Assembly (NCBI RefSeq): GCF_022811725.1
Contig: NZ_CP094527.1
Span: 1,922,001-1,986,000 of the forward strand
Direction: 5' to 3'
From: Mucilaginibacter sp. SMC90
GTDB taxonomy: Bacteria; Bacteroidota; Bacteroidia; Sphingobacteriales; Sphingobacteriaceae
DNA length: 64,000 bases
Of this stretch, positions 34,856-44,243 are shown one piece after another. Within the stretch, counting starts at the first letter, position 1. Every line of letters begins with the position of its first letter. Position numbers and translations under genes: made by a program. The notes under the pieces are model-generated. The model saw only the letters and a list, made by a program, of their open reading frames with translations, was not told the DNA's origin and did not search any database.

Positions 34856-37714
34856 ATGTCATTGATCAAACATAATTTTAAAATAGCTATTGTACTTGCC
34901 CTGTTAACAGGTGCTCAAACAGCATCTGCACAGGTTGGCTGGCCCGCGGCTACCGAACAAACCAAGCCCTGGGCCCGTTGGTGGTGGGAGGGCAGCGCGG
35001 TAAATAAAAAAGACCTTACCTGGAACATGGAAAGCTACCACAATGCTGGTTTAGGTGGGTTGGAAATTACACCGATTTATGGCGTAAAAGGGGCCGAAAA
35101 ACAGTTTATACAATACCTGTCGCCGCAATGGGTTGATATGTTAAAGTATACACTGACCGAGGCCAAACGCTTAAATATGGGAATTGATTTGGCTAATGCT
35201 ACCGGCTGGCCTTTCGGTGGCCCATGGGTTACCAATGAAGATGCCAGTAAAGAGCTGTTCTGGAAAAACTACGATGTTAACGGCGGTGAAAAACTGAATG
35301 AACCTGTTGTATTTGTGCAGCAGCCTTTAGTGAGGGCTGATGGCCAGGCCCCAAAAATCACAGACCTGGTAGAACCTATTAGCAGCAATAAAAACCTGCA
35401 ACTGATGGCCCTTGACCAGGTACGGTTTGAGAAACGGATCCCTTTAACTGTTTTAATGGCTTACGACGGCAAGGGGCAGGCGCTTAACCTTACAAACAAA
35501 GTTGATGCAGCCGGCAACCTTAGCTGGACAGCTCCCGCCGGCCAATGGAAGCTATACGCGCTTTTCCAGGGCTGGCATGGTAAAATGGTAGAGCGTGCCG
35601 CTCCCGGTGGTGAAGGTTATGTTATCGACCATTTTTCAAAACCGGCCCTTGGTCATTACCTTGCCCGGTTTGATGAGGCATTTAAAGGCCAGGATTTAAG
35701 TGGGATCAGAGCATATTTTAATGATTCGTACGAGGTGGATGACGCGCGCGGGCAATCAAACTTTACCCCGTTGTTTTTTGACGAATTTATTAAACGCCGC
35801 GGCTATGACCTACGCGATCATTTGCCTGCTCTATTTGGTAACGATAGCAAAGAAAAAAATAACCGCATATTATGCGATTACCGCGAAACCATATCCGATC
35901 TTTTACTTGACGATTTTACTAAACCATGGCATGACTGGGCCAAAACAAAGGGCGCATTGATCCGTAATCAATCACATGGTTCGCCATCAAATATACTGGA
36001 TCTGTATGCCGCTATTGATATTCCTGAAACGGAAGGGGATGACGTGCTGCGATTTAAATTTGCTACCTCGGCAGCGCACGTAATGGGTAAGCCTCTTGCA
36101 TCGTCCGAGTCGGCAACATGGCTTAATGATCATTTTTTGTCGTCGTTGGGAGATGTTAAACAGGCCATCGATAAGTATTTTGTAGGTGGTGTAAACCATA
36201 TTTTTTATCATGGTATCAGTTATTCGCCTCAAAATGCTCAATGGCCGGGCTGGTTATTTTATGCGGCGGTTCATTTTAATCAAACCAACCCGTTCTGGAA
36301 TGACTTTTCGACCTTAAATCAGTATATAACCAATTGCCAGTCGTTTTTGCAGCAAGGAAAGCCCAACAATGATGTGTTGGTTTACTACCCGTTATTTGAC
36401 AGTTTCTCTGAACCGGGGGATAGGGGCTTGCTCAAGCATTATGATGCCATGAAGCCGGATTTCAAGGGTACAGGGTTTGAGTCATCAACCGAAGAAATGC
36501 TTAAAAAGGGCTATACATTTGATTTTATATCAGATAAGCAGATAATGGGCCTGCAAAGTTCAGGCAACCAGATTTTAACCGCTGGTCTTGATTATAAAAC
36601 CATCCTTTTGCCCGATAATAAATACATCCCGCTTGAAACCTTCAATAAAATGGTGGAGCTGGCAAAGGCAGGGGCAACAATAGTGGCGTACAAAAAACTT
36701 CCGTCGGATGTACCGGGATATTCCGGATTGCAGGAACGTGAAAAAGCATTTAATGATTTACTTTCCTCACTTAAGTTTACCACTAAAAATAATGGTGTTA
36801 AAGTTGCCGCAATTGGTAAAGGTCGTTTCTTGATTGCTGATGATGTTTCCTCATTACTTGATGCAGCAGGCATCAGCAGGGAGCAAATGACAGATAATGG
36901 TTTACAGTTTGTACGCCGTACTTATAAAAACGGTAACAGCTATTTTATATCAAATACTGGCGGCAGCCCGGTTAATGGCTGGGTAGATCTATCGGTCAAT
37001 GCAGCATCTGTAGTGGTATTTGATCCCATGACTAAAGTTTACGGATCGGCAAAGATCAGGAAACAGGCCGGCGGCAAAACCGGTGTGTACCTGCAATTGC
37101 TGCCCGGAGAGAGCTGTATTTTACAAACCTTACCGGTAAAAATTAAAACGGCTGACTACACCTATTACCAGGCCGCGGGCAAATCAATACCTGTAAGCGG
37201 TACATGGGCGCTAAACTTTACCCAAGGCGGCCCAACGTTACCGCAGCCAATAAAAACGGAACAGCTTAAATCATGGACAGAATTAGGCGGTGATGACCTT
37301 AAAGCTTTTTCCGGAACGGGTAGTTATACTATCAGCTTTAAAAAGCCGGCTCAAAATACCTTTGCCTGGAAGCTTAACCTGGGCAAGGTTAACGAAAATG
37401 CGGAGGTTTATCTCAATGGTAAAAAGCTGGCTACATTGATAGGGCCGGAGTACGTAGTTACAATACCTTCAGCACAGTTAAGGACGGTTAACCAACTGCA
37501 GATCCGGGTAGCTAACCTTATGGCCAACAGGATCATTGATATGGACAAAAAGCATGTCCTTTACCGCATCTTCTATAACACCAATTTTCAATCGCATAGT
37601 GCGGGTTCCAAAGGGCCGGACGGCCTTTTTACGGCTATAAATTGGGAGCCGAAGTCATCCGGTTTGATTGGGCCGGTAACGCTTGAGCCGGTTAAACAGC
37701 TGTTTATTAAATAA
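34856..37714 (+). CDS. GH106 alpha-L-rhamnosidase
   Basis: 952 residues. The frame is open to 34829, but the ATG at 34856 gives the signal peptide (about 1-26, ending ASAQ) and does not overlap PL22. The mature start WPAATEQTKPWARWWWEGSAV and then GLGGLEITPIYGVKG and GIDLANATGWPFGGPWV are characteristic of GH106. C-terminal beta-sandwich modules follow (about 780-952; FAWKLNLGKVNENAEVYLNG is a GH2-like sugar-binding jelly roll). It removes terminal alpha-L-rhamnose from rhamnogalacturonan fragments by inversion; rhamnose then meets RhaM. A strong terminator follows. Confidence 0.93.
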   Translation: MSLIKHNFKIAIVLALLTGAQTASAQVGWPAATEQTKPWARWWWEGSAVNKKDLTWNMESYHNAGLGGLEITPIYGVKGAEKQFIQYLSPQWVDMLKYTLTEAKRLNMGIDLANATGWPFGGPWVTNEDASKELFWKNYDVNGGEKLNEPVVFVQQPLVRADGQAPKITDLVEPISSNKNLQLMALDQVRFEKRIPLTVLMAYDGKGQALNLTNKVDAAGNLSWTAPAGQWKLYALFQGWHGKMVERAAPGGEGYVIDHFSKPALGHYLARFDEAFKGQDLSGIRAYFNDSYEVDDARGQSNFTPLFFDEFIKRRGYDLRDHLPALFGNDSKEKNNRILCDYRETISDLLLDDFTKPWHDWAKTKGALIRNQSHGSPSNILDLYAAIDIPETEGDDVLRFKFATSAAHVMGKPLASSESATWLNDHFLSSLGDVKQAIDKYFVGGVNHIFYHGISYSPQNAQWPGWLFYAAVHFNQTNPFWNDFSTLNQYITNCQSFLQQGKPNNDVLVYYPLFDSFSEPGDRGLLKHYDAMKPDFKGTGFESSTEEMLKKGYTFDFISDKQIMGLQSSGNQILTAGLDYKTILLPDNKYIPLETFNKMVELAKAGATIVAYKKLPSDVPGYSGLQEREKAFNDLLSSLKFTTKNNGVKVAAIGKGRFLIADDVSSLLDAAGISREQMTDNGLQFVRRTYKNGNSYFISNTGGSPVNGWVDLSVNAASVVVFDPMTKVYGSAKIRKQAGGKTGVYLQLLPGESCILQTLPVKIKTADYTYYQAAGKSIPVSGTWALNFTQGGPTLPQPIKTEQLKSWTELGGDDLKAFSGTGSYTISFKKPAQNTFAWKLNLGKVNENAEVYLNGKKLATLIGPEYVVTIPSAQLRTVNQLQIRVANLMANRIIDMDKKHVLYRIFYNTNFQSHSAGSKGPDGLFTAINWEPKSSGLIGPVTLEPVKQLFIK

Positions 37715-37733
37715 TTATTTAATGGGTTTATTT

Positions 37734-37766
37734 AAAAAAGGAGGCCGGAACGGGCCTCCTTTTTTT
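37734..37766 (+). terminator. Strong intrinsic terminator after GH106
   Basis: AAAAAAGGAGGCC pairs perfectly with GGCCTCCTTTTTT (13-bp stem, 6-nt loop GGAACG) and the T-run is part of the 3' arm. It separates the rhaM-GH106 segment from the susC segment. Confidence 0.9.
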
Positions 37767-37789
37767 GTGTTTTTAACGCTGTTAAGCAG

Positions 37790-37805
37790 GACACTACAGG
37801 ATGGT
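37790..37805. promoter_or_regulatory. Candidate regulator site (16-bp shared motif), copy B
   Basis: GACACTACAGGATGGT, identical to 27868-27883, lies 81 bp before the start of the pectin susC and just behind the GH106 terminator. Its position suits an activator or repressor site of the susC promoter. Confidence 0.55.
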
Positions 37806-37885
37806 GTTATTGAAATTAACTTTTATGTTCGTATATACAATTATAACCCAGGCTGTACCAACAGTAAACCCCTTAACTTGATTTT

Positions 37886-40800
37886 ATGAAAAGAATTTTT
37901 ATTCATTCTTGTAAAATGCTATTGCTATTACTGCTCTTTAATATGGCAGGAGCAGACAGTGTTTTTGCACAACAGCTTAGCATTACGGGTACCATTACAG
38001 ATAGTAAGCACCAACCGGTTTCGGCTGCTTCTGTGCAAATAAAAGGCACAAAATCGGGTACCACTTCCGACCTTGACGGAAAATATAATATCAAGGCTGC
38101 TGCAGGGCAGGTGCTGATATTTAAATCGATGGGTTTTGACGCCAAAGAAGTTACCGTAGGCACAAGCAATACCATCAACGTTACCTTAACCGAAGCCGAA
38201 TCGCAATTGAACGAAGTAGTAGTTATTGGCTACGGCGCTCAAAAGCGGGCCAATGTTACCGGCTCGCAGGCCACATTTAAGGCAGATAACTTAAACGAGC
38301 GGGCTATAACACGTGTTGACCAGGCACTTGTAGGTCAAATGGCAGGTGTAACCGTTAAACAAACAACAGGTGTACCGGGTAAAGCATTTAGTGTTAACGT
38401 ACGCGGCAGCGGCTCTATAAGTGCCGGTAATGAACCACTTTACGTAATAGATGGCTTTCCTTTGTCTGTATCAGCTATAGGCAGTGGTGGCAGCTTTGGA
38501 TCAGGGAACCCGCTCGATAATATCAATCCAAACGATATCGAAGATATCCAGGTTTTAAAGGATGCGGCGGCAGCGGCAATTTACGGTTCGCGGGCGTCAA
38601 ACGGCGTTGTTTTGATCACCACTAAAAAAGGAAAATCGGGCAAGGCTAAAATTAGTTACAGTGCTTATTACGGTTACAACGCGGCAGCCAAGTATTTGCC
38701 AATGCTCAACGGCGATCAATGGATTGACAGGGCTACAGAAATGATCAACGCTGCTTATGTGCTCAAATTTGGAGCGCAAGGGGCAACTGCAAGTGATGAT
38801 AATGCAACACGCCAGGCACTTAATGGCGGTGCTTTTAGCTCGGCCTATATGCTTGATCCCAGATGGGCTATGCCAGGACATCCGGGTTTACAATATATAG
38901 ATTGGGAGAAAGCGATTGAGCAAAAAGGAGCTATGCAAAACCAGGCGCTGAGTGCAAGCGGCGGCAATGAATTTGTAAATTATTTTATTTCAGGAAACTA
39001 CGCCAATCAGGATGGTTTTGTGAAAGGCCTGGGTTATAAAGCATATTCGGCAAGGGCTAATGTGGAAGTGCATGCTGCTAAAAATTTAAAATTAGGTTTA
39101 AACATTGCGCCTACCTACTCCATTTCGCAGGATCCGGGTGTTGAGGGAAAAGATAATATTTTTCACCAGGCCATAAGCTATAGCCCAATACAGGAAGATA
39201 CGGTAGGTTTATATCCAAATGCGTTTAAAAACGGGCAATATACCTGGGGCAACTCGGCAAACAGCCCTATAGCCAAATTGGAGAACAAAGTAGGGCAAAC
39301 CAAAAAATATCGCACACTGGGCAGCATATTTGCCGAATACGAAATTATAAAAGGCTTAACATTAAGGAGCTCACTAAACCTTGATAATGTTGATAACGCA
39401 TCTAACAGTTACACGCCGTACACTATTGCAGGTACTTTGGCATCCAGAACGTTTAACGCGGCTACCAATGCCAACCTAACCGCTAACACTTCGGGTTCGT
39501 ACAGTACTTTTAAAAGACAAACATTTGTTAATGAAAATACGCTTACCTATAATACCACCATTCACGCAAACCACAGCCTGAGTATATTATTAGGTCAGTC
39601 TTACAACACTGATCGTTTAGACCAATCCACGCTATCATCTGTTGGCGGTTATACCAGCAGTGTTATCCAAACCTTAAATGCTGCTGCCAATGTAACAGGC
39701 AACACAACCGGAACCAAAAGTGTTTTGGTATCATACTTTAGCCGTGCACAATATGCCTATAAAAACAAATACCTTTTATCTGCAAGCTTGCGTGAAGACG
39801 GATCGTCAAGATTTGGCGGCAATACCAAATATGGTGTTTTCCCTTCAGCATCGGTAGGCTGGCGCATCATCCAGGAAGATTTTATGAAAAGGCTGCCTGT
39901 AATGAGCGATTTGAAACTGCGCTTTAGCTATGGTGTAAACGGTAACAATAGCATTGCCGACTACGGAAGTATTTCACAAATAGGTTCATACGGATATGTT
40001 TTAGGCTCGCCACAGGCATTAGCTATTGGTCAGGCCCCAAGCAACTTACCAAACCCTGATATCAAATGGGAAAAATCGCAAACCTATGATGTGGGTCTCG
40101 ACTTCGGATTTTTCAGCAACCGTTTAACAGGTTCATTTGATTACTATAATAAATTAAATACCGACTTATTGCTGAATGTACCTATCCTCCAATCCACTGG
40201 TTTTAGCAGCCAGCTGCGCAACGCCGGTTCGGTGCGTAACATTGGTCAGGAGCTGGAGTTAACCAGCCGTAATTTAGTAGGCAAGGTTCAGTGGAGCACA
40301 TCAATTAATATCAGCCATTATAAAAATAAGATCGTTAGCCTTTATGGTAACCAGCAACAAATTATAATCCCAAATTCATTTGATGTTTCTGATGCTATTT
40401 TGCGCGTAGGGCAGCCGATAAACAGTATTTATGTTGTAAAACAAATAGGTTTCCTTACCCAGGCAGATCTTGATAACCATGTGGCAACCTATGGTACAGG
40501 CGAAACCGTTGGTGATCCCAAATACCAGGACCTGAATGGTGATGGTGTAATAACCGAAGCCGATAAGCAAATTGTTGGTCATCCAAACCCTACTTATACC
40601 TGGGGTATCACCAATACCGTACGCTGGAAAGGTTTTGACCTTACTGTTTTAGTGCAGGGCCAAAACGGCGGATCAATTTATTCCTTACTGGGCAGGGCTA
40701 TCACCCGTACAGGTCAGGGCTTTACTGATAACGCTCCTGCATTTTATGATAACCGCTGGAGATCACCTGAAAACCAGGGTGCAGGCCGGGTTAGCAAAGC

Positions 40801-41101
40801 CTACTCTACATTTGGTTTCGTAGCCAATACCGATTGGTTGTATTCTTCAGATTATGTGAGGGTTAGAAATATCACGTTAGGGTACGATCTTAAAAATATA
40901 TTTAAAACCAAAGTTTTAGGAGCAGCACGCCTGTATGTTACCGCCGAAAACTTCTTTGGGCATGATAAATATTATGGAGGTTTCAATCCCGAGGCGCAAA
41001 ATACAGCCATCAGTTCTGACAGTAACTACCCCGAAGCAGGTGATTACGGAGGCTTGCCATTAGCTAAATCATTGATCTTCGGGCTAAATGTTACTTTTTA
41101 A
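37886..41101 (+). CDS. SusC/RagA-like TonB-dependent receptor (pectin locus)
   Basis: 1071 residues. Signal peptide about 1-29 (ADSVFAQ), carboxypeptidase-D-regulatory-like domain about 30-110 (LSITGTITDSKHQPVSAASVQIKG), plug about 115-235 (LNEVVVIGYGAQKRANVTGS, VNVRGSGSISAGNEPLYVIDGF, IYGSRASNGVVLITTKKG) and a beta-barrel ending in Phe (IFGLNVTF). It should import rhamnogalacturonan oligosaccharides with the adjacent SusD. The upstream region carries the shared 16-bp motif. Its 3' end lies 19 bp from the SusD start. Confidence 0.97.
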   Translation: MKRIFIHSCKMLLLLLLFNMAGADSVFAQQLSITGTITDSKHQPVSAASVQIKGTKSGTTSDLDGKYNIKAAAGQVLIFKSMGFDAKEVTVGTSNTINVTLTEAESQLNEVVVIGYGAQKRANVTGSQATFKADNLNERAITRVDQALVGQMAGVTVKQTTGVPGKAFSVNVRGSGSISAGNEPLYVIDGFPLSVSAIGSGGSFGSGNPLDNINPNDIEDIQVLKDAAAAAIYGSRASNGVVLITTKKGKSGKAKISYSAYYGYNAAAKYLPMLNGDQWIDRATEMINAAYVLKFGAQGATASDDNATRQALNGGAFSSAYMLDPRWAMPGHPGLQYIDWEKAIEQKGAMQNQALSASGGNEFVNYFISGNYANQDGFVKGLGYKAYSARANVEVHAAKNLKLGLNIAPTYSISQDPGVEGKDNIFHQAISYSPIQEDTVGLYPNAFKNGQYTWGNSANSPIAKLENKVGQTKKYRTLGSIFAEYEIIKGLTLRSSLNLDNVDNASNSYTPYTIAGTLASRTFNAATNANLTANTSGSYSTFKRQTFVNENTLTYNTTIHANHSLSILLGQSYNTDRLDQSTLSSVGGYTSSVIQTLNAAANVTGNTTGTKSVLVSYFSRAQYAYKNKYLLSASLREDGSSRFGGNTKYGVFPSASVGWRIIQEDFMKRLPVMSDLKLRFSYGVNGNNSIADYGSISQIGSYGYVLGSPQALAIGQAPSNLPNPDIKWEKSQTYDVGLDFGFFSNRLTGSFDYYNKLNTDLLLNVPILQSTGFSSQLRNAGSVRNIGQELELTSRNLVGKVQWSTSINISHYKNKIVSLYGNQQQIIIPNSFDVSDAILRVGQPINSIYVVKQIGFLTQADLDNHVATYGTGETVGDPKYQDLNGDGVITEADKQIVGHPNPTYTWGITNTVRWKGFDLTVLVQGQNGGSIYSLLGRAITRTGQGFTDNAPAFYDNRWRSPENQGAGRVSKAYSTFGFVANTDWLYSSDYVRVRNITLGYDLKNIFKTKVLGAARLYVTAENFFGHDKYYGGFNPEAQNTAISSDSNYPEAGDYGGLPLAKSLIFGLNVTF

Positions 41102-41120
41102 TTATTTCAACATTATCAAA

Positions 41121-42644
41121 ATGAAAAAGATATTTTTTCTATCAACCATATCAGCTGTGTTTTTAATGGCCTCCTGTAATAAGGATTTAAACCAGGTGCC
41201 TATATCCAGCTCAACAACGGCAACTTTTTACAGGTCGCCGAGTGATTTTTTGCAGGCTACAAACGCTATTTATGCCGATCTGCACAATTACCCGGTACGA
41301 TTGGCCAATATGTCCGAGATCCGTTCGGATAATATTTATGGCGTTTCGGTTACCGTGCGTGACTGGGACCCGGTGAATGATTTCTCGCCATCGTTAGCTG
41401 CAAACGCGTATGTTACCGAAGCCTGGGGAACCGATTTTAACGGTATTTTCAGGGCTAATACCCTGCTTGACCAGGTTGCTAAAAATGGCAGTTATATAGG
41501 CTCTGCATCATTAGCCACGAGGTTGCAGGCCGAAGCCAAATTTCTGCGGGCATTTTATTATTTCGACCTGGTGAGGTATTATGGTAAGCTTCCTGTTATT
41601 GACCATCCGGTTACTGCACCCGAGGCCAATGCAATAGGCCGTAGTTCTGTAGCAGATGTGTACAAACTGATCATAGCCGATCTGCAATCGGCGATAACTG
41701 ATTTGCCTGTAAGCTATACCGGGGTAGATGTAGGCCGTGCTACCAAATACGCAGCAGAAGCTTTGCTGGCACAGGTTTATATGGCTAAATCGGCACCGAA
41801 TTATGGTATAGAAGGTCCCGGAACAGGATCAAACGAATGGAATTTGGCTTTGCCATTACTACAGGATATTATCAGCAGCGGAAAGTTTGCTTTTGAACCC
41901 ACCTATAGCAACATTTTTTCATATACCAACCAAAGTCCTGCTGTTAATAAAGAGGCTGTTTTTGATGTAATGTATACAAGTGGCATCAGTGGCTCAAGCG
42001 ACCTTTACGGAGCATCGTTTCCGTGGGTGCTTGCTCCAAATACCTACTTTTTATCTATTAAGGATACCAAATCAAACGGAAGCCTGGAAATTATCCCGGT
42101 ATCAAACGATCTGGCAAACAGTTATGATGCTGCCGACGTACGGAAGGCATTTAGTATAAATACCGCAGGTTACACCAACGCGGGCAGTACAGAAATTCGT
42201 CCGTTCTTTAAAAAATGGCTTGATATAACCAAAATTCCAACTGCCAGCCGTTTTGATTGGGGAATTAACTTTATTGCCATCAGGTATACCGATGTTTTAA
42301 TGCTTAAAGCCGAGTGTATCTTGAACGGCGCAACAGGAGGCTCACAGGCTGATGTTGATGCTATTGTTAACCAGGTACGTACAAGGGCCGGGCTGCCGTC
42401 AGTAACAGGCGTAACGCTTGCCCAGTTGTTTGATGAGCGCCGCAGGGAATTTGCCGATGAGGGCTCGCGCTGGTTCGACCTGCAAAGGAGCGGTAACCTG
42501 CTAACCATTATGAATAGCTGGATTGCCAAGGAAGATGCTCAGAAAGCTATCAAACCGGTTATAGCTAATTACGTTATTTACCCTGTACCGCAAACACAAC
42601 TTGATGCTGCACCAGGGTTATATACACAAAACCCGGGGTATTGA
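41121..42644 (+). CDS. SusD/RagB-like glycan-binding lipoprotein (pectin locus)
   Basis: 507 residues. The frame is open to 41088 inside susC, but the ATG at 41121 gives the lipoprotein signal (FLMASC, Cys about residue 18). SusD patterns are clear: LQAEAKFLRAFYYFDLVRYYGKLPVI, RATKYAAEALLAQVYMAKS, a C-terminal FDERRREFADEGSRWFDLQR and the terminal NPGY. It is the partner of the preceding SusC. The stop codon is the first base-paired part of a hairpin, followed by a terminator. Confidence 0.96.
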   Translation: MKKIFFLSTISAVFLMASCNKDLNQVPISSSTTATFYRSPSDFLQATNAIYADLHNYPVRLANMSEIRSDNIYGVSVTVRDWDPVNDFSPSLAANAYVTEAWGTDFNGIFRANTLLDQVAKNGSYIGSASLATRLQAEAKFLRAFYYFDLVRYYGKLPVIDHPVTAPEANAIGRSSVADVYKLIIADLQSAITDLPVSYTGVDVGRATKYAAEALLAQVYMAKSAPNYGIEGPGTGSNEWNLALPLLQDIISSGKFAFEPTYSNIFSYTNQSPAVNKEAVFDVMYTSGISGSSDLYGASFPWVLAPNTYFLSIKDTKSNGSLEIIPVSNDLANSYDAADVRKAFSINTAGYTNAGSTEIRPFFKKWLDITKIPTASRFDWGINFIAIRYTDVLMLKAECILNGATGGSQADVDAIVNQVRTRAGLPSVTGVTLAQLFDERRREFADEGSRWFDLQRSGNLLTIMNSWIAKEDAQKAIKPVIANYVIYPVPQTQLDAAPGLYTQNPGY

Positions 42645-42672
42645 TCAGGATAATTCATCAATTATCCTGATC
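42643..42672. other. Perfect hairpin overlapping the susD stop codon
   Basis: A 13-bp perfect stem (GATCAGGATAATT with AATTATCCTGATC) and a CATC loop, starting within the stop codon. No T-run follows. It may protect or define the 3' end of the susCD message. Confidence 0.6.
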
Positions 42673-42675
42673 GTC

Positions 42676-42722
42676 ATAAAAATGGTTTATTCTTCGTGTT
42701 TCGGAGAGTAAACCATTTTTAT
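42676..42722 (+). terminator. Terminator after the pectin susCD pair
   Basis: ATAAAAATGGTTTA pairs perfectly with TAAACCATTTTTAT (14-bp stem) and an inner CTTCG/CGGAG stem caps it; the 3' arm ends in five T. It directly follows the hairpin at 42643-42672. The long A/T arms would also work as a terminator on the minus strand. Confidence 0.8.
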
Positions 42723-42833
42723 AAAGTTTATCGGGTGATTTGTATGCAATAGTTAATACGTGTTGATATCGGTTTATTAGCCTTAGGGTTTGTGCGTTCC
42801 GCTTTCAGCTTTATTTTAAGAATAAACTTACCT

Positions 42834-44243
42834 ATGAAATTATTATGTTATTCTGTTTTCCTGATGGTTATTACCGCAAATGTTGTAAACGGGCAAACTA
42901 ACCTGGATTGGGCCAAAAAGGTCGGTGCCAGGCAATCTCCCCAAAAAACAACGGTGTGGTATGTAAATGATAATGGTGCGGCTAATGATGGCAACACCAT
43001 AAATACAACTGCCATACAAAAAACTATCGATCAATGTTCGGCAAAAGGTGGTGGTATAGTTACATTTAAGCCCGGCAAATATTTAACAGGCTCCATTTTT
43101 TTGAAGAAAAACGTTTGCCTGAATATTGATCAAGGTGTGGAGCTATTGGGCAGCCAGGATATAAAGGACTACCCAGAAATTGATACCCGTGTTGCCGGTA
43201 TTGAAATGAAATGGCCTGCCGCGCTGATCAACATAGCCGGGCAAACCAACGTGGCAATTACCGGAAAAGGATTGGTAAATGCGCAGGGTAAGCCGTTTTG
43301 GGATATTTACCGCAAAATGCGATCCGAATATGATCCCAAAGGCTTGCGCTGGATAGTTGATTATGATGCCAAACGTCCCCGTACGCTGCTGGTTTCCAAC
43401 TCTCAGGATGTTACCATCAAAAATATTACGCTACAGCAGGCCGGGTTCTGGACGGTGCAGCTGCTTTACTCCGGTTATGTTACTGTTGATGGTATTACCA
43501 TCCGCAACAACGTTGACGGTCATGGGCCCTCGACAGATGGTATAGATATAGATTCGTCCAGCTGGATCCTGGTGCAAAACTGCGATATTGACTGTAACGA
43601 TGATGATTTTTGCCTTAAAGCCGGTCGCGATTGGGACGGGTTGAGGGTAAACAGGCCAACCGAGTATGTTGTGATCCGCAAGTGCATCTCAAGGGCAGGA
43701 GCGGGCTTGCTTACCTGCGGCAGTGAAACATCGGGAGGGATCAGGCACGTGCTTGCTACCGACCTCATAGGTAATGGAACCAGTAACGGCCTGAACATTA
43801 AATCGGCCATAACGAGGGGCGGCACGGTGGAGGATATTCACTTTACCAATATAACCATGAATGGCGTGGGTACAGCTTTTCAAATCACCATGAACTGGAA
43901 CCCAACCTATAGCTATTCCAAATTACCCGACGGGTATAATGAGGCTACGCTGCCCGATCATTGGAAAAAGATCCTGCATAAAGTGGAGCCTGCCGAAAAG
44001 GGGATCCCGCATTTTAAGGATGTTTATATTTCAAACATTAAAGTAACGGGTGCAAAAAAAGCCATTAATGCCATAGGGCTTAAAGAATCAACCATGCAAG
44101 ATTTTCATTTTGATGGGGTTAATATTGAGTCGGGCACCGCGGGCGATGTGCAGTTTGCGCAGGCATGGGAGTGGAAAAACTCACAGATCGTTACCCAGGA
44201 CAATACTAAACTTAATTTAACTGACGCCGGTGCTGCTCAATAA
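42834..44243 (+). CDS. GH28 family polygalacturonase/rhamnogalacturonan hydrolase
   Basis: 469 residues; ATG at 42834 gives the signal peptide (about 1-21, NVVNGQ), while an upstream in-frame ATG is less likely. A right-handed beta-helix holds the GH28 motifs: PSTDGIDID with D235, NCDIDCNDDDFCLKAG with D256-D258, CGSETSGGIRHV with the His, and GLNIKSAITRGG. The GSETSGGIRH form suits the rhamnogalacturonan and exo-acting branch. It probably acts on the backbone of rhamnogalacturonan I or on galacturonide ends. The next gene overlaps its last 14 bp. Confidence 0.92.
   Translation: MKLLCYSVFLMVITANVVNGQTNLDWAKKVGARQSPQKTTVWYVNDNGAANDGNTINTTAIQKTIDQCSAKGGGIVTFKPGKYLTGSIFLKKNVCLNIDQGVELLGSQDIKDYPEIDTRVAGIEMKWPAALINIAGQTNVAITGKGLVNAQGKPFWDIYRKMRSEYDPKGLRWIVDYDAKRPRTLLVSNSQDVTIKNITLQQAGFWTVQLLYSGYVTVDGITIRNNVDGHGPSTDGIDIDSSSWILVQNCDIDCNDDDFCLKAGRDWDGLRVNRPTEYVVIRKCISRAGAGLLTCGSETSGGIRHVLATDLIGNGTSNGLNIKSAITRGGTVEDIHFTNITMNGVGTAFQITMNWNPTYSYSKLPDGYNEATLPDHWKKILHKVEPAEKGIPHFKDVYISNIKVTGAKKAINAIGLKESTMQDFHFDGVNIESGTAGDVQFAQAWEWKNSQIVTQDNTKLNLTDAGAAQ

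Noticed and set aside
34246..34869. 207-residue frame on the minus strand opposite PL22
   Set aside because: It is the mirror of a well-supported PL22 gene and shows no domain pattern.
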